This document shows, piece by piece, positions 38,359 to 47,323 of a stretch of 64,000 nt of DNA. The translations under genes were made by a program, and so were the position numbers. The notes under the pieces were generated by a model. It was given only the letters and a program-made list of their open reading frames with translations. It was not told the DNA's origin and made no database searches. Source of the DNA: CAYWNA01 sp964459305 (lineage in GTDB: Bacteria; Planctomycetota; Planctomycetia; Pirellulales; Pirellulaceae); assembly GCA_964459305.1 (NCBI GenBank), contig CAYWNA010000026.1, forward strand, positions 15,261 through 79,260, read 5' to 3'. Numbering within the stretch: position 1 is the first letter of the stretch; every line of letters begins with the position of its first letter.

Positions 38359-38910
38359 TCAGTTCGTGGATGGCTCCTCCGGCGCATCCATTTTTCCCAA
38401 CAAGGGACTTGTGATCTGTCTGCCGATGTCTTGCGATACCTTCTTCCAAAGGCTGTCGGCGTCGGCGAACACGTAGTCGGAACTCGCCCGCAGCGTCATC
38501 CATCCGCCGACTTCCAGTTCGTTCTCCAATTGCCCGGCGGCCCAGCCTGAATAGCCGCTGAAGATACGAAACGGGCTCTCAGATTCGTGGACGATGCGAT
38601 TCAGGTTGTCTTTGTGTGTGGCAAAATGAACACCGGGAAGGATTTCGTTCTCCGAGTACGCTTTTTCGGCGTGCAGCGCCATCAACGGACCCGCCACAGG
38701 CCCCCCAAGATTGACCGACTGCTGACTCTCGCATGGCTGGTCGGCGATCATTTCCCATATCTCTCCCACGGTGTTTTCCGTGGGGCGATTCAGCACAACG
38801 CCAAACGCACCTTGTTCGTCGTGATGGATGATCAACACCACGGATCGATAGAAGTTCACATCAGGCAACCGTGGTGAGGCGACTAGCAGTTTCCCACGTA
38901 AGGTGTCCAT
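38359..38910 (-). CDS. AlgH/YqgE family protein (UPF0301)
   Basis: 183 residues from ATG 38910 (a longer frame to 38961 adds a non-conserved leader). The family start MDTLRGKLLVASPRLPDVNF, GVVLNRPT and the SGYSGWAAGQLENE motif are plain. AlgH-like proteins are cytoplasmic with unsettled function; in Pseudomonas the gene affects alginate regulation. Monocistronic and convergent with the TPR gene. Confidence 0.93.
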   Translation of the reverse strand: MDTLRGKLLVASPRLPDVNFYRSVVLIIHHDEQGAFGVVLNRPTENTVGEIWEMIADQPCESQQSVNLGGPVAGPLMALHAEKAYSENEILPGVHFATHKDNLNRIVHESESPFRIFSGYSGWAAGQLENELEVGGWMTLRASSDYVFADADSLWKKVSQDIGRQITSPLLGKMDAPEEPSTN

Positions 38911-39234
38911 GGCATCGCTCCCATGAAAGCAGCATGCACCTATTCTACACTTCCTCCGCACACTGGGCGAGTGTTCTGGCCGCCGATGCTCAGCATTGTG
39001 GGCACAGCCAAGCGTCGTCGTTCCTTCAGCGCTGGACTTATCGCTGCGTTCAGAATGGCTGGATCGAGCAGCGGGAGCTCACTCTTGGCCGGCTGTTTGG
39101 GATCGGCGCCGAAGGAGATCCTAAATACGTGGTAGCTGAAGTCGCCAGACTCTGGTCGCTTGACATTGGAAAAACCAAACTCTGGCGAGTTCGGCTACGT
39201 GGAGCCAAAGCCGGTACCAATTCAGCACGGACCC
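38911..39234. other. intergenic region with repeat core
   Basis: About 320 bases between two minus-strand genes. It contains the repeat core at 39132-39198. A forward frame at about 38932-39134 has mildly protein-like residues but no start site or known domain. Confidence 0.5.
39132..39198. repeat. 67-bp palindromic core related to the 128-bp elements
   Basis: GTAGCTGAAGTCGCCAGACT at the left and the inverted match ending GGCGAGTTCGGCTAC at the right. Same core as in 55243-55370 and 59079-59206, but without their outer TATACC ends. Confidence 0.75.
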
Positions 39235-40257
39235 TTAGCCCTGCCACGTCTCCTCCCACAGACAGCCTGCCCAGGACCAGCCTACGCCAAAGCCCACCAG
39301 CACGTTACGCATGCCGATTGTCAATCGCTGTTCCCGGCGCATATGATCGATCAAGATGGGGATCGTCGATGATACCGTATTGCCGCAGTGGTCCAGCAGC
39401 ATCGGCATCCGTTCGTCGCCCAAGCCGAGACGCTGCTGCAACTGCTCCTGCATTTTCTTGGTTGCCTGATGTAGGAGGAAGAAGTCAACCTCGTCGGAAT
39501 CCAGGTTTGCGCCCTGCAGCACGCCATCGACGAGCTTCGGCACCTCGGCCACAGAGAAAGTGATCAAACTGGGTCCATCCATGTACATGGGGCTGGGCCA
39601 GCGTTTCCGATGTCTCGGCTTATGGGCATCCTCCGCAGGACGAGCACCGCCCTCGGTCACCAGCAATGTGTCCGCGCCGCTGCCGTCAGTGCCGTACTGA
39701 AAGGCGGTCAGCGTCGGCGTGTCGCGCGGTTCGATCAAGGTCGCTGCCGCTGCATCGCCAAAAATCGTGCGCAGGCTGCGGTCGGTGGGGTGAATGTATT
39801 TCGAATAGGTCTCCGCGGTAATCAGCAGAACGCGCCGGATCGAGCCAGTGCGAATCAAGCCATCGGCCAGCCCCAACCCATAAACGAATCCGGAACACCC
39901 AAGATTGAAGTCCAAAGCACCGCACGAGGTCGGCAAGCCAAGGCGGCTTTGCATCAGGCAAGCCGTGGTCGGAAGCGGATAGTCCGGACTCTGAGTACAG
40001 AGCAGTAAGAAGTCAATACTCGCTGGATCAATGCCATTCTGGTCGAACAGCTTCTGCGCGGCGGCCACGCCCAGATCCGACGCACACTCGCCCGGTGCGG
40101 CAATGTACCGTTCGGCGATCCCGGTCTTTTCGTAGATCAGGCCCATGTCCCAGTTCGGGTACTCCTCCTGGAGTTGCTGATTCGTCTCCACTCTTTCAGG
40201 GTAGTGGATCGCGATTGGGCCGATCGCAGCGTATTTCACCGAATCTGTACCTTCCAT
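39235..40257 (-). CDS. 3-oxoacyl-ACP synthase III (FabH-like)
   Basis: 340 residues from ATG 40257. The catalytic triad is visible: Cys121 (DFNLGCSGFVYGL), His263 (LLHQATKKMQ) and Asn293 (CGNTVSSTIP). The thiolase-fold enzyme condenses a starter acyl-CoA with malonyl-ACP. Length and motifs fit FabH, but enzymes of the DarB/PqsD or other secondary-metabolite type share them, so housekeeping fatty acid synthesis is not certain. No other fab genes lie nearby. A reading from 40350 adds 31 unconserved residues. Confidence 0.9.
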   Translation of the reverse strand: MEGTDSVKYAAIGPIAIHYPERVETNQQLQEEYPNWDMGLIYEKTGIAERYIAAPGECASDLGVAAAQKLFDQNGIDPASIDFLLLCTQSPDYPLPTTACLMQSRLGLPTSCGALDFNLGCSGFVYGLGLADGLIRTGSIRRVLLITAETYSKYIHPTDRSLRTIFGDAAAATLIEPRDTPTLTAFQYGTDGSGADTLLVTEGGARPAEDAHKPRHRKRWPSPMYMDGPSLITFSVAEVPKLVDGVLQGANLDSDEVDFFLLHQATKKMQEQLQQRLGLGDERMPMLLDHCGNTVSSTIPILIDHMRREQRLTIGMRNVLVGFGVGWSWAGCLWEETWQG

Positions 40258-40860
40258 TGATCGGTTGGCAGGGCTGACATGAGGACTAAACACAATAATC
40301 GGCGATCCCGGCAGGGTCAATGGAGGAGATGTTAGGCTTTGGCGCGACACACCCGTCGTGGCGCTAGTCTTTCAGCGTAATTGCACCCAAGCCGACATTC
40401 ATACCCCCATTTCATACCCGCCCTGGGGCGCGGGAATTGGTCTATATACCGCCCGCAGGCGAAAATGACTTCGTTTAACCGCAATCGGAGGCGTGCGCGC
40501 CCCCAGCCCTCGCGCACGCCGGCTTGCGGTTAAACGAGCAAATGTGTCAAACCTGACCGAGAGCCGTATCGCTGAATTCTGCAGGAATTCAGACAGATCA
40601 CACCGTCGCCGCCTGAATTCTTGCGAATCCAGCTACGAGGCTCCTGCGCCCGGTTGCGACTCGCCGTCTTCCGAATTTCTCTTGACCGGCTCCGCACAGT
40701 CGATATACTCCCTCCGCTCTTGACCACAATGTGCAAAAAGGGGACTGAATCCGAGGTCAATCCCCACAAACTCCGTCATTTGCGGTCGTGGCGAGGCGCA
40801 TCCCTTTTCTCGCACTTTTCACTCGTCCATCTTGGGAATTGTCGCAGCCGAGATTCCACT
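40258..40860. other. intergenic region with large palindromes
   Basis: 600 bases between divergent genes. It holds the nested hairpin at 40471-40537, the shared motif at 40530-40563, and an EcoRI-like palindrome pair CTGAATTC/GAATTCAG (40572-40592) with a weaker copy at 40613-40633. No coding frame of protein-like content seen. Confidence 0.6.
40471..40537. repeat. nested perfect hairpin (67 bp)
   Basis: Outer arms TCGTTTAACCGCAA (40471-40484) and TTGCGGTTAAACGA (40524-40537) are perfect complements; inside, GGCGTGCGCG (40490-40499) pairs with CGCGCACGCC (40511-40520). The right end continues into the motif also found at 36300. Confidence 0.85.
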
Positions 40861-41664
40861 ATGAATCAACCCGAACCATTTGTCGATATACACTGCCATA
40901 TGATTCCCGGCATCGACGACGGATCCAAATCCTGGGATCAGTCACTGGCCATGGGAGAGATGGCGGTCGCCGACGGCATAGAGACGATCGCGGTCACACC
41001 GCATCAGTTGGGTAGTTACACTCACAACCACGGCCAGTTGGTCCGCTCTCGAACGGCCGAACTACAGCAGCTTCTCGATGATCATCGGTTGCCGCTGCAG
41101 GTGCTGCCTGGGGCCGATGTGCGTATCGAACCTGGCATGCTTGAGAAGTTGCGTTCCGGCGACGTGCTGACGCTAGCAGATCAACGCAAGCACGTACTGC
41201 TCGAACTACCGCATGAACTCTACTTCCCCCTGGACGACGTGCTGGGTGACCTGCACCGTGCGGGCTTGGTGGGAATACTGTCCCACCCTGAGCGTAACCA
41301 AGGGCTGCTCAAGAAGCCCCAGTTGATCGAGCCATTGGTCGATAGCGGCTGCCTGATGCAGGTGACTTGCAGCAGTCTAATGGGTACGTTCGGTTCGGCG
41401 CCGCAGCAAATGGCCGAATGGATGCTGGAGCAGGGACTGGTCCATTTCCTGGCTACCGATGCCCATGGTCCCAACTCGCGACGCCCGCTGATGCGCCGAG
41501 CTTTCGAACGAGCCGCAGAAATCGTGGACGAAGAGATCGCCACGCTCCTTTGTTGCCGCAATCCGGCTGCTGTTGCTTGTGGCGGCGATATCGAGATGCC
41601 TCAGTACAAACCCAAGCAGCGTGGCTTCTTGGCCAGTCTCTTCAAACGAGAGAAAGCAGCATAG
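40861..41664 (+). CDS. CpsB/YwqE-type PHP-domain protein tyrosine phosphatase
   Basis: 267 residues from ATG 40861. The PHP metal sites are visible: FVDIHCHMIPGIDDGS (His11, His13), TPHQLGSY, GADVRIEPG, LSHPERNQGLL and ATDAHGPN. CpsB-type phosphatases act on phosphotyrosine of bacterial kinases and regulate exopolysaccharide export. No BY-kinase or polysaccharide genes are next to it here. The next gene starts one base after the stop. Confidence 0.9.
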   Translation: MNQPEPFVDIHCHMIPGIDDGSKSWDQSLAMGEMAVADGIETIAVTPHQLGSYTHNHGQLVRSRTAELQQLLDDHRLPLQVLPGADVRIEPGMLEKLRSGDVLTLADQRKHVLLELPHELYFPLDDVLGDLHRAGLVGILSHPERNQGLLKKPQLIEPLVDSGCLMQVTCSSLMGTFGSAPQQMAEWMLEQGLVHFLATDAHGPNSRRPLMRRAFERAAEIVDEEIATLLCCRNPAAVACGGDIEMPQYKPKQRGFLASLFKREKAA

Positions 41665-41665
41665 T

Positions 41666-42475
41666 GTGAGACGTCTTCCAGTCGTCGTGTTCCTGCTGTC
41701 TGCGGGATTGCTTTTCTCAGACTCCCTGTTCGCTGCTCGTGTCGAAGCCGCACGATGGCCGGACGAGTACACGGCGGGACGATTCATCTGCCACGCCGAT
41801 TTTTCGATCGCGCCTCATCGGCCCCTTTTGGATAGCCTGTCGCAACTCGAACGTGATCTCTTCGAATTGCTGGCCATCGCTCCGCCAAGGGAACCCATTC
41901 ACGTCTTCCTTTTCCAAAGAAAAAGCACCTATCATACCTACTTGAAACAGTATTTCCCTGATGTTCCATCGCGCAAGGCATTGTTCATCAAAGGCGATGG
42001 CCCCGGCATGGTGTTTGCCTATCGCGGCGAGGATTTCGAGACCGACGTGCGGCACGAGTCCACGCACGCGTTGCTGAACGCTGCCCTACCGATGGTTCCT
42101 CTCTGGTTGGACGAAGGTCTAGCGGAGTACTTCGAAGTACCTGACGACCGCCGCCGGAATGGCAATCCCCATCTGAAACTAGTAAAACTGAGCGCTCACC
42201 TGGGGCAGGTTCCGGATATCGAGAGTCTGGAGCAAATGAGCAATTTGAGCCAGATGACCCGTACCAAATACCGGCACGCGTGGGCCTGGGTCCACTTTAT
42301 GCTGCATGGCCCGCAGGAAGCCCGTGAGGAGTTGACGCGGTATCTGGCAGATATCCAAGCCCTGACGCCGCCCGGACAATTGAGCCACCGCATCGGCCGG
42401 CGGGTGCCGGATTTGAAGCGAGCATTCGCCGCGCACTTCAGACAATGGAAGTCCTCCACGTTCCTTTCGTTGTGA
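41666..42475 (+). CDS. secreted gluzincin metallopeptidase-like protein (DUF1570-like)
   Basis: 269 residues from GTG 41666. Sec signal at residues 1-25. The zinc motif is HESTH (His130, Glu131, His134) with the third ligand in LDEGLAEYFE (about Glu150), as in gluzincins. Probable secreted peptidase acting in the periplasm or outside. It follows the PHP phosphatase gene by one base, so translation may be coupled. Confidence 0.85.
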   Translation: MRRLPVVVFLLSAGLLFSDSLFAARVEAARWPDEYTAGRFICHADFSIAPHRPLLDSLSQLERDLFELLAIAPPREPIHVFLFQRKSTYHTYLKQYFPDVPSRKALFIKGDGPGMVFAYRGEDFETDVRHESTHALLNAALPMVPLWLDEGLAEYFEVPDDRRRNGNPHLKLVKLSAHLGQVPDIESLEQMSNLSQMTRTKYRHAWAWVHFMLHGPQEAREELTRYLADIQALTPPGQLSHRIGRRVPDLKRAFAAHFRQWKSSTFLSL

Positions 42476-42512
42476 GACCCGAGAAAGCACGCCCTCCCGA
42501 AAGAGACGCCAC

Positions 42513-43505
42513 TTGAACTTCGAAACGGCCAGCTCGAAGAAGCGGCTGATCGCCATTGCGAAACTGTTGTTCCGCGCGACGATCCTCGTGCTGGTTGGAA
42601 TCGGGATCTGGCACACGGTGGTCAAAGCGTTGGGCGAATTGGAGGAGGAAAAATTCTCGCTCGCGCAAATCCAGCCGTGGTGGCTGGTCGTCGCCGGATT
42701 GGTCTATCTGGCCGGCATGATTCCCAGTTGGTTGTTCTGGCACAAGACACTGCTTGCCATGGGCCAGCGCCCGCGCTGGTCGGAAACGCTTCGAGCGTTC
42801 TATATCGGCCACCTGGGGAAATACGTACCGGGCAAGGCGCTCGTTGTGATCCTGCGCACAGGGTTCATCCGCAGCAACCGTGTGGACACAAGCGTCGCAG
42901 CAACCAGCGTGTTCGTGGAGACGTTGACCATGATGGCCGTCGGTGCCTTTGTGGCAGCTGCCATCTTGGGCACGATGTTCCACGAACAAGTCTGGCTGCT
43001 GTTACTGGCCATCGCTCTGATGCTGTGCGCGGGAGGGCCGACACTACCGCCCATTTTTCGCCGGCTGGTACGTTTAGTCGGCGTCAAGAAGGTAAATCCG
43101 GATATCGATTCGGCTCTAGCGGGCCTGGACTATCGCCTGATGTTGTACGGCTGGATTACGGTCGCGCTGGGATGGTGCCTTCTCGGCTTCAGCCTGTGGG
43201 CCACGCTTTACGCGATTCCCACGACAACCATGAACCCCGTAACGCTCGCTGATTGGCCGTTGGTAACAGCCTGCGTGGCTCTGGCGATGGTTGCTGGCTT
43301 TCTCTCACTGCTACCCGGCGGGATTGGCATCCGCGAGTATGTGGTCATGAAACTGCTGGTCGGACCCTTCGGCGCTGTCGCCGCCGTGGTTTCTGCGATT
43401 CTCTTACGCTTGGTCTGGCTGGCGGCGGAATTGCTCCTTGCAGGGGTGTTGTACGCGGCAAAGCCGGCGACTGACAGCCAAGGCCACGGTTCCCCTCAGG
43501 ATTGA
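42513..43505 (+). CDS. flippase-like membrane protein (lysylphosphatidylglycerol synthase TM family)
   Basis: 330 residues from TTG 42513, the only upstream start close to the first helix. About eight membrane helices; GHLGKYVPGKALVVILRTGF and the LLPGGIGIREYVVMKLL segment are typical of the UPF0104/AglD/MprF-flippase-like family. Members move lipids or lipid-linked sugars. The soluble synthase half of MprF is absent. 37 bases after the peptidase gene. Confidence 0.85.
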   Translation: MNFETASSKKRLIAIAKLLFRATILVLVGIGIWHTVVKALGELEEEKFSLAQIQPWWLVVAGLVYLAGMIPSWLFWHKTLLAMGQRPRWSETLRAFYIGHLGKYVPGKALVVILRTGFIRSNRVDTSVAATSVFVETLTMMAVGAFVAAAILGTMFHEQVWLLLLAIALMLCAGGPTLPPIFRRLVRLVGVKKVNPDIDSALAGLDYRLMLYGWITVALGWCLLGFSLWATLYAIPTTTMNPVTLADWPLVTACVALAMVAGFLSLLPGGIGIREYVVMKLLVGPFGAVAAVVSAILLRLVWLAAELLLAGVLYAAKPATDSQGHGSPQD

Positions 43506-43561
43506 CCGCTTCCGCAACACAAAAACGGCGACGCGCGAGGATGGTCGACTCTTAATCAAAC

Positions 43562-44284
43562 TCAGCGTCTATTGCGTCCGTTTTCCGCTCTTGCCTTCGT
43601 CTTGCGTTTCCGCTTCCTGCTGCCAGACTTCTTTGTGCCGCGCAAGTTGGCCACCCGGTCGGCAACTTTGTTATTCTTGCGCGGTAACCAGCGAATGCGG
43701 TCGCCGTGCTTCTTCCGGGCACGGTCGACGGCGGACCGGTTGTCGCAGAAAATGGGAAGGTCCGCAGCGGCCCAAGCGACCGCGTGCTCGATGGCCGCTT
43801 CCTCCGCCGCAGTCGACTCCGTGGCGGCACATGGGTGAGATTCCGCTCGGACGTGCTCTCCATCCGCTTCAATCGCCACTTGAACCACGCCGATTTGGGC
43901 TCGTCCATCCTTGACCCCCGCGTCCACGAACACCGCATGTGATACACCGCACAACGGCAGAGCGGTCTTCGCCGAATTGATCAACTCGGAAAGCTCCAGC
44001 GCTTTGCGCATGTTCACAAGATCGGTACTGTCGCCATCGTGTCCGCCGATTGCCCGCAGCAACCGCTGCGGCGAGGCGGCGACGTGGGCCTTGCCGGCTT
44101 GGTCCGCAAGTTTGTATTTGACGATATTGCGCGAATCGATCCAGATGTTGTGCAGCCCGGATGGCTGCCGAATCTGGATGTGGTGGGGTGAGCAGACAAT
44201 GACGTTGTCTTTGCCATAGGTATCGCTCAACAAACGTACGAGTTCGATCCCTCCATCGCACCAGACAGCCAGTTGTGTATTCAT
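43562..44284 (-). CDS. RNase H-like protein with extra N-terminal domain
   Basis: 240 residues from ATG 44284. The C-terminal half is an RNase H fold with likely catalytic Asp121 (AVFVDAG), Glu near 156-161 (ATESTAAEEAAIEHA), Asp181 (IFCDNRSAVDRA) and Asp209 (PRKNNKVADRVAN). The N-terminal 100 residues (HHIQIRQPSGLHNIWIDSRN) resemble a small domain I associate with phage proteins, though that is from memory only. The last 25 residues are very basic (KKSGSRKRKRKTKA), suited to nucleic acid binding. Confidence 0.82.
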   Translation of the reverse strand: MNTQLAVWCDGGIELVRLLSDTYGKDNVIVCSPHHIQIRQPSGLHNIWIDSRNIVKYKLADQAGKAHVAASPQRLLRAIGGHDGDSTDLVNMRKALELSELINSAKTALPLCGVSHAVFVDAGVKDGRAQIGVVQVAIEADGEHVRAESHPCAATESTAAEEAAIEHAVAWAAADLPIFCDNRSAVDRARKKHGDRIRWLPRKNNKVADRVANLRGTKKSGSRKRKRKTKARAENGRNRR

Positions 44285-44537
44285 GTGCTCGCTCGTCCAA
44301 AAAAACGCCGCCATCCATCCATCGAAATCATGCCAACATCAGCATCTGCGTCAAGACCTCGTCCATATCCACATCTTGCCCGTCAACCGTGCTACAGGTT
44401 TTTCGAAAAGGGCATCGATCAGGCTCCTTCCTACCCACCACCGACCTTGGATAGAATGACCGGGAGCGACGACGGTGCCTCGCGAAAAGAGCCGATTCGC
44501 AGCCGTACGCAATCACGCTGGACGAGAGGTATTATCT

Positions 44538-45920
44538 ATGGCCTATGAGGAAATCATTAGCCACCTTAAAGGCATCGTGGGCAAGGAAAACGTGCTCGCC
44601 TCCGACGAGGACCGCAAGGTCTACTCCTACGACGGGACCTCCAATTGGGTCCACAAGCCGGATGTCGTCGTCTTTCCCACGGAGACCAGGCAGGTTGAAG
44701 CCGTGCTCAAGTTTGCCGACGAAAACAGGATCCCTGTGACACCCAGGGGCGGCGGGACCAATATAAGTGGGGGCTCCGTGCCGATCAGGGGCGGAATCGT
44801 CTTGGTGATGACGAAGATGAACAAGATTCTCGCCATCGATCCCGCGAACCTCTCCGTGAGGGTGCAGGCAGGCGTGGTGCTCATGGATCTGCAGGTCGCG
44901 CTGGCAGCGAAGAAGCTGTTCTTCCCGCCCGACCCGCAGAGTTTTCTCGGTGCCACGATTGGAGGAATGATCGCCGAGAACGCCGGCGGACCGGTTTGCC
45001 TGAAATACGGCGTGACGAAGCAGTACGTCCTCGGTCTCAAAGCCGTACTTCCGACCGGCAAGACGATCGAATTCGGCGGCAGCACCGTCAAGAACGTCGT
45101 CGGCTACGACCTAGTCTCACTGATTACCGGTGCCGAGGGGACTCTGGCAGTGGTAACCGAGGCCGTTCTGCGACTGATTCCCATGCCTCCCGCCAGGAAG
45201 ACAATCATCGCGCTCTTCGACGACTTGCCAAAGGCGGGCGAGACTGTCGGAAGAGTGCTCGACGCGGGCACGATTCCAGCCAAGATCGAGCTCTTGGACA
45301 ACTGGGTGATCAGGAGCATCAAGCGGATCACAGGCATGGATCTGCCCGAGCAGGCGGCGGCCATGCTGATGTTCGAGTGTGACGGTAAGGAGGAGGTTGT
45401 CGAGCAGGACTCCCAGAAGGTGATCGATGTGTGCACGGGGATTGGCGCCACAGAGCTGATCGTGGCCAAGGACCAGCAGCAGGCACAAACCTACTGGAAG
45501 GCCCGGAGCGCGGGTTTCGCCGCAATCTTTGGAGCCGCACCGACGGTGCTGGCCGAAGACGTGACGGTCCCCCGCTCGCGCATGGCGGAGTTCATCAGAA
45601 GAGTCATGGATATATGCGGAAAGGCCGATTTGGAGGTCACTGTCATCGGCCATGCGGGCGACGGCAACCTGCACCCCAGCGTCATGACTGACGAGAAGGA
45701 CCCGGTCCATTTCGAAAAGGCGAACAAGGCTGTGGACGAGATCATTGAGGCCGCGGTCGAATTCGGTGGAGTCCTCTCGGGCGAACACGGGATAGGTCTT
45801 GGGAAACAGAAGTTCATGCAACGTACGCAGGACCCGACATTCATCGAAATCATGAAGAAGATAAAAGACATATTCGATCCCAACGGGATCCTGAACCCCG
45901 GCAAGATATGGGAAGACTGA
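44538..45920 (+). CDS. glcD: FAD-linked oxidase, GlcD-like
   Basis: 460 residues from ATG 44538 with an AGAGGT site upstream. FAD-binding PCMH domain: VTPRGGGTNISGGSVPIRGG near residue 80, GATIGGMIAENAGGP near residue 145 and NVVGYDLVSLITGAEGTLAV near 200. The C-terminal FAD-oxidase domain has VIGHAGDGNLHPS and GGVLSGEHGIGLGKQ. It oxidises a 2-hydroxy acid (glycolate or lactate type). The next gene encodes its Fe-S partner 13 bases on. Many Arg codons are AGG, unlike neighbouring genes, which use CGN. Confidence 0.92.
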   Translation: MAYEEIISHLKGIVGKENVLASDEDRKVYSYDGTSNWVHKPDVVVFPTETRQVEAVLKFADENRIPVTPRGGGTNISGGSVPIRGGIVLVMTKMNKILAIDPANLSVRVQAGVVLMDLQVALAAKKLFFPPDPQSFLGATIGGMIAENAGGPVCLKYGVTKQYVLGLKAVLPTGKTIEFGGSTVKNVVGYDLVSLITGAEGTLAVVTEAVLRLIPMPPARKTIIALFDDLPKAGETVGRVLDAGTIPAKIELLDNWVIRSIKRITGMDLPEQAAAMLMFECDGKEEVVEQDSQKVIDVCTGIGATELIVAKDQQQAQTYWKARSAGFAAIFGAAPTVLAEDVTVPRSRMAEFIRRVMDICGKADLEVTVIGHAGDGNLHPSVMTDEKDPVHFEKANKAVDEIIEAAVEFGGVLSGEHGIGLGKQKFMQRTQDPTFIEIMKKIKDIFDPNGILNPGKIWED

Positions 45921-45933
45921 GTGGAGTCGCTAA

Positions 45934-47238
45934 GTGGCCGACAGCTTCAAGAATATCCGGAAATTTCAATCCGACGTTGAGCAGTGCATGAAGTGCGGCT
46001 TCTGCGGCTACTTCTGCCCGATCTACCGCGAGGAAAGGCAGGAGAAAGGGCTTGCCAGAGGTAAAGACCAACTGATCCGCTTCGCGCTCGACGGCGAGCA
46101 GGATCTGACCAAGGGTTTCTACGAGGCGATCGACAACTGCCTGCTCTGCAAGACCTGCGTGCAGTACTGCCCGGCCAAGACACGGATCGACCACGCAGTC
46201 ACAGCCGCGCGCGGAGACTACGTGGCCGAAAAAGGGCTTCCCCTCTCCAAGAGTCTCGTATTCAAATACATCCTCCCAAACAGATGGCTTTTCGGCGTGG
46301 CACTGCGTCTTGCGTCTTGGTTCCAGTTCATTCTGCCCCGAGGCGAAGGCAAGTTCCGGCATCTGCCGCAGTTTCTCTCGGCCCTTGGCGCCGGAAGGGC
46401 GGTTCCCGAAATCGCACCCAAGTTTCTGAGAAAAACGCTGCCAGAAAAGAACCCTGCGCCGGCCAAGCCGAAGTATCGAGTGGGGTTCTTCTCCGGTTGC
46501 GCCACGGAGTACATATTCCCCGACATCGGTCATATGATGGCAGAGGTGCTTGGGAACCTCGATTGCGAGGTCATCTTCGACCGGCGCCAGGGATGCTGCG
46601 GCGCGCCGGTCTATTTTTCCGGCGACTTCCGCACAGGACGGAAAATGGCCGACAGGAACGTGGAGACCTTCGAGGATTACGACTTTGTGGTCACGGGATG
46701 TGCCACATGCAGTTCCGGGCTCAGCGATTACCCGGTCTACCTGGCCGAGACGCCCGATGAGGAAAAACGCTTTGAAACTTTTGCGGCAAAAGTCAAGGAC
46801 TTCAACGAGTTCGTCATCGACGTCCTTGCCGCCGAGTTGGACAGGTTCGAACTCAAGTCCCGGTTCCGGGGCAAGACCGTCACATGGCACGATCCTTGCC
46901 ACTTGGCACGGCATCAGGGAATCACGGCCCAGCCCCGGCAGATTCTCCAATCGCTCGATGGGCTCAACTTCGTCGAGATGTCCGATGCCGATCGGTGTTG
47001 CGGACTGGGCGGCTCTTTCAGCGTCACCCACTACGACCTCTCCAAAAAGATCTCCGACCACAAGGTCGAAGGAATCATCGCCTCCCGCGCCGACGCCGTG
47101 GTGACGGCATGCCCCGGTTGCATAATACAACTCCGCGACGCGCTCTCGCGCCACGAAAAAGCAATCGATGTCCTTCACATAGGGGAACTGTTCACAATAC
47201 GCGAGCCCGCGACGACCGGGAACCTCGACGATGTTTGA
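45934..47238 (+). CDS. Fe-S oxidoreductase, GlcF/LldE-like
   Basis: 434 residues from GTG 45934. Two 4Fe-4S motifs at Cys18-28 (CMKCGFCGYFCP) and Cys69-79 (CLLCKTCVQYCP) are followed by two CCG (cysteine-rich) domains: GCATEYIF...GCCGAPV...GCATCSSG and HDPCHLAR...CCGLGGSF...CPGC. It passes electrons from the GlcD-like partner to the quinone pool or another acceptor. Same AGG-rich codon use as glcD. Confidence 0.92.
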   Translation: MADSFKNIRKFQSDVEQCMKCGFCGYFCPIYREERQEKGLARGKDQLIRFALDGEQDLTKGFYEAIDNCLLCKTCVQYCPAKTRIDHAVTAARGDYVAEKGLPLSKSLVFKYILPNRWLFGVALRLASWFQFILPRGEGKFRHLPQFLSALGAGRAVPEIAPKFLRKTLPEKNPAPAKPKYRVGFFSGCATEYIFPDIGHMMAEVLGNLDCEVIFDRRQGCCGAPVYFSGDFRTGRKMADRNVETFEDYDFVVTGCATCSSGLSDYPVYLAETPDEEKRFETFAAKVKDFNEFVIDVLAAELDRFELKSRFRGKTVTWHDPCHLARHQGITAQPRQILQSLDGLNFVEMSDADRCCGLGGSFSVTHYDLSKKISDHKVEGIIASRADAVVTACPGCIIQLRDALSRHEKAIDVLHIGELFTIREPATTGNLDDV

Positions 47239-47323
47239 ACGTGGTCTTCAATAGAAAGGTCCTTCACGGAATTCAACGGAGACATAGATCCCACCGGCCT
47301 GATGGCCTTCGAGGCGTGCGATC

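Noticed and set aside
38932..39134. Forward frame with slightly protein-like residues between AlgH and FabH genes
   Set aside because: No ribosome site or known domain, and a repeat core lies right after it; could be a gene remnant but not supported.
44328..44516. 62-residue minus-strand frame upstream of the RNase H-like gene
   Set aside because: The C-terminal part looks mildly protein-like, but start and conservation are unclear; too weak to report.
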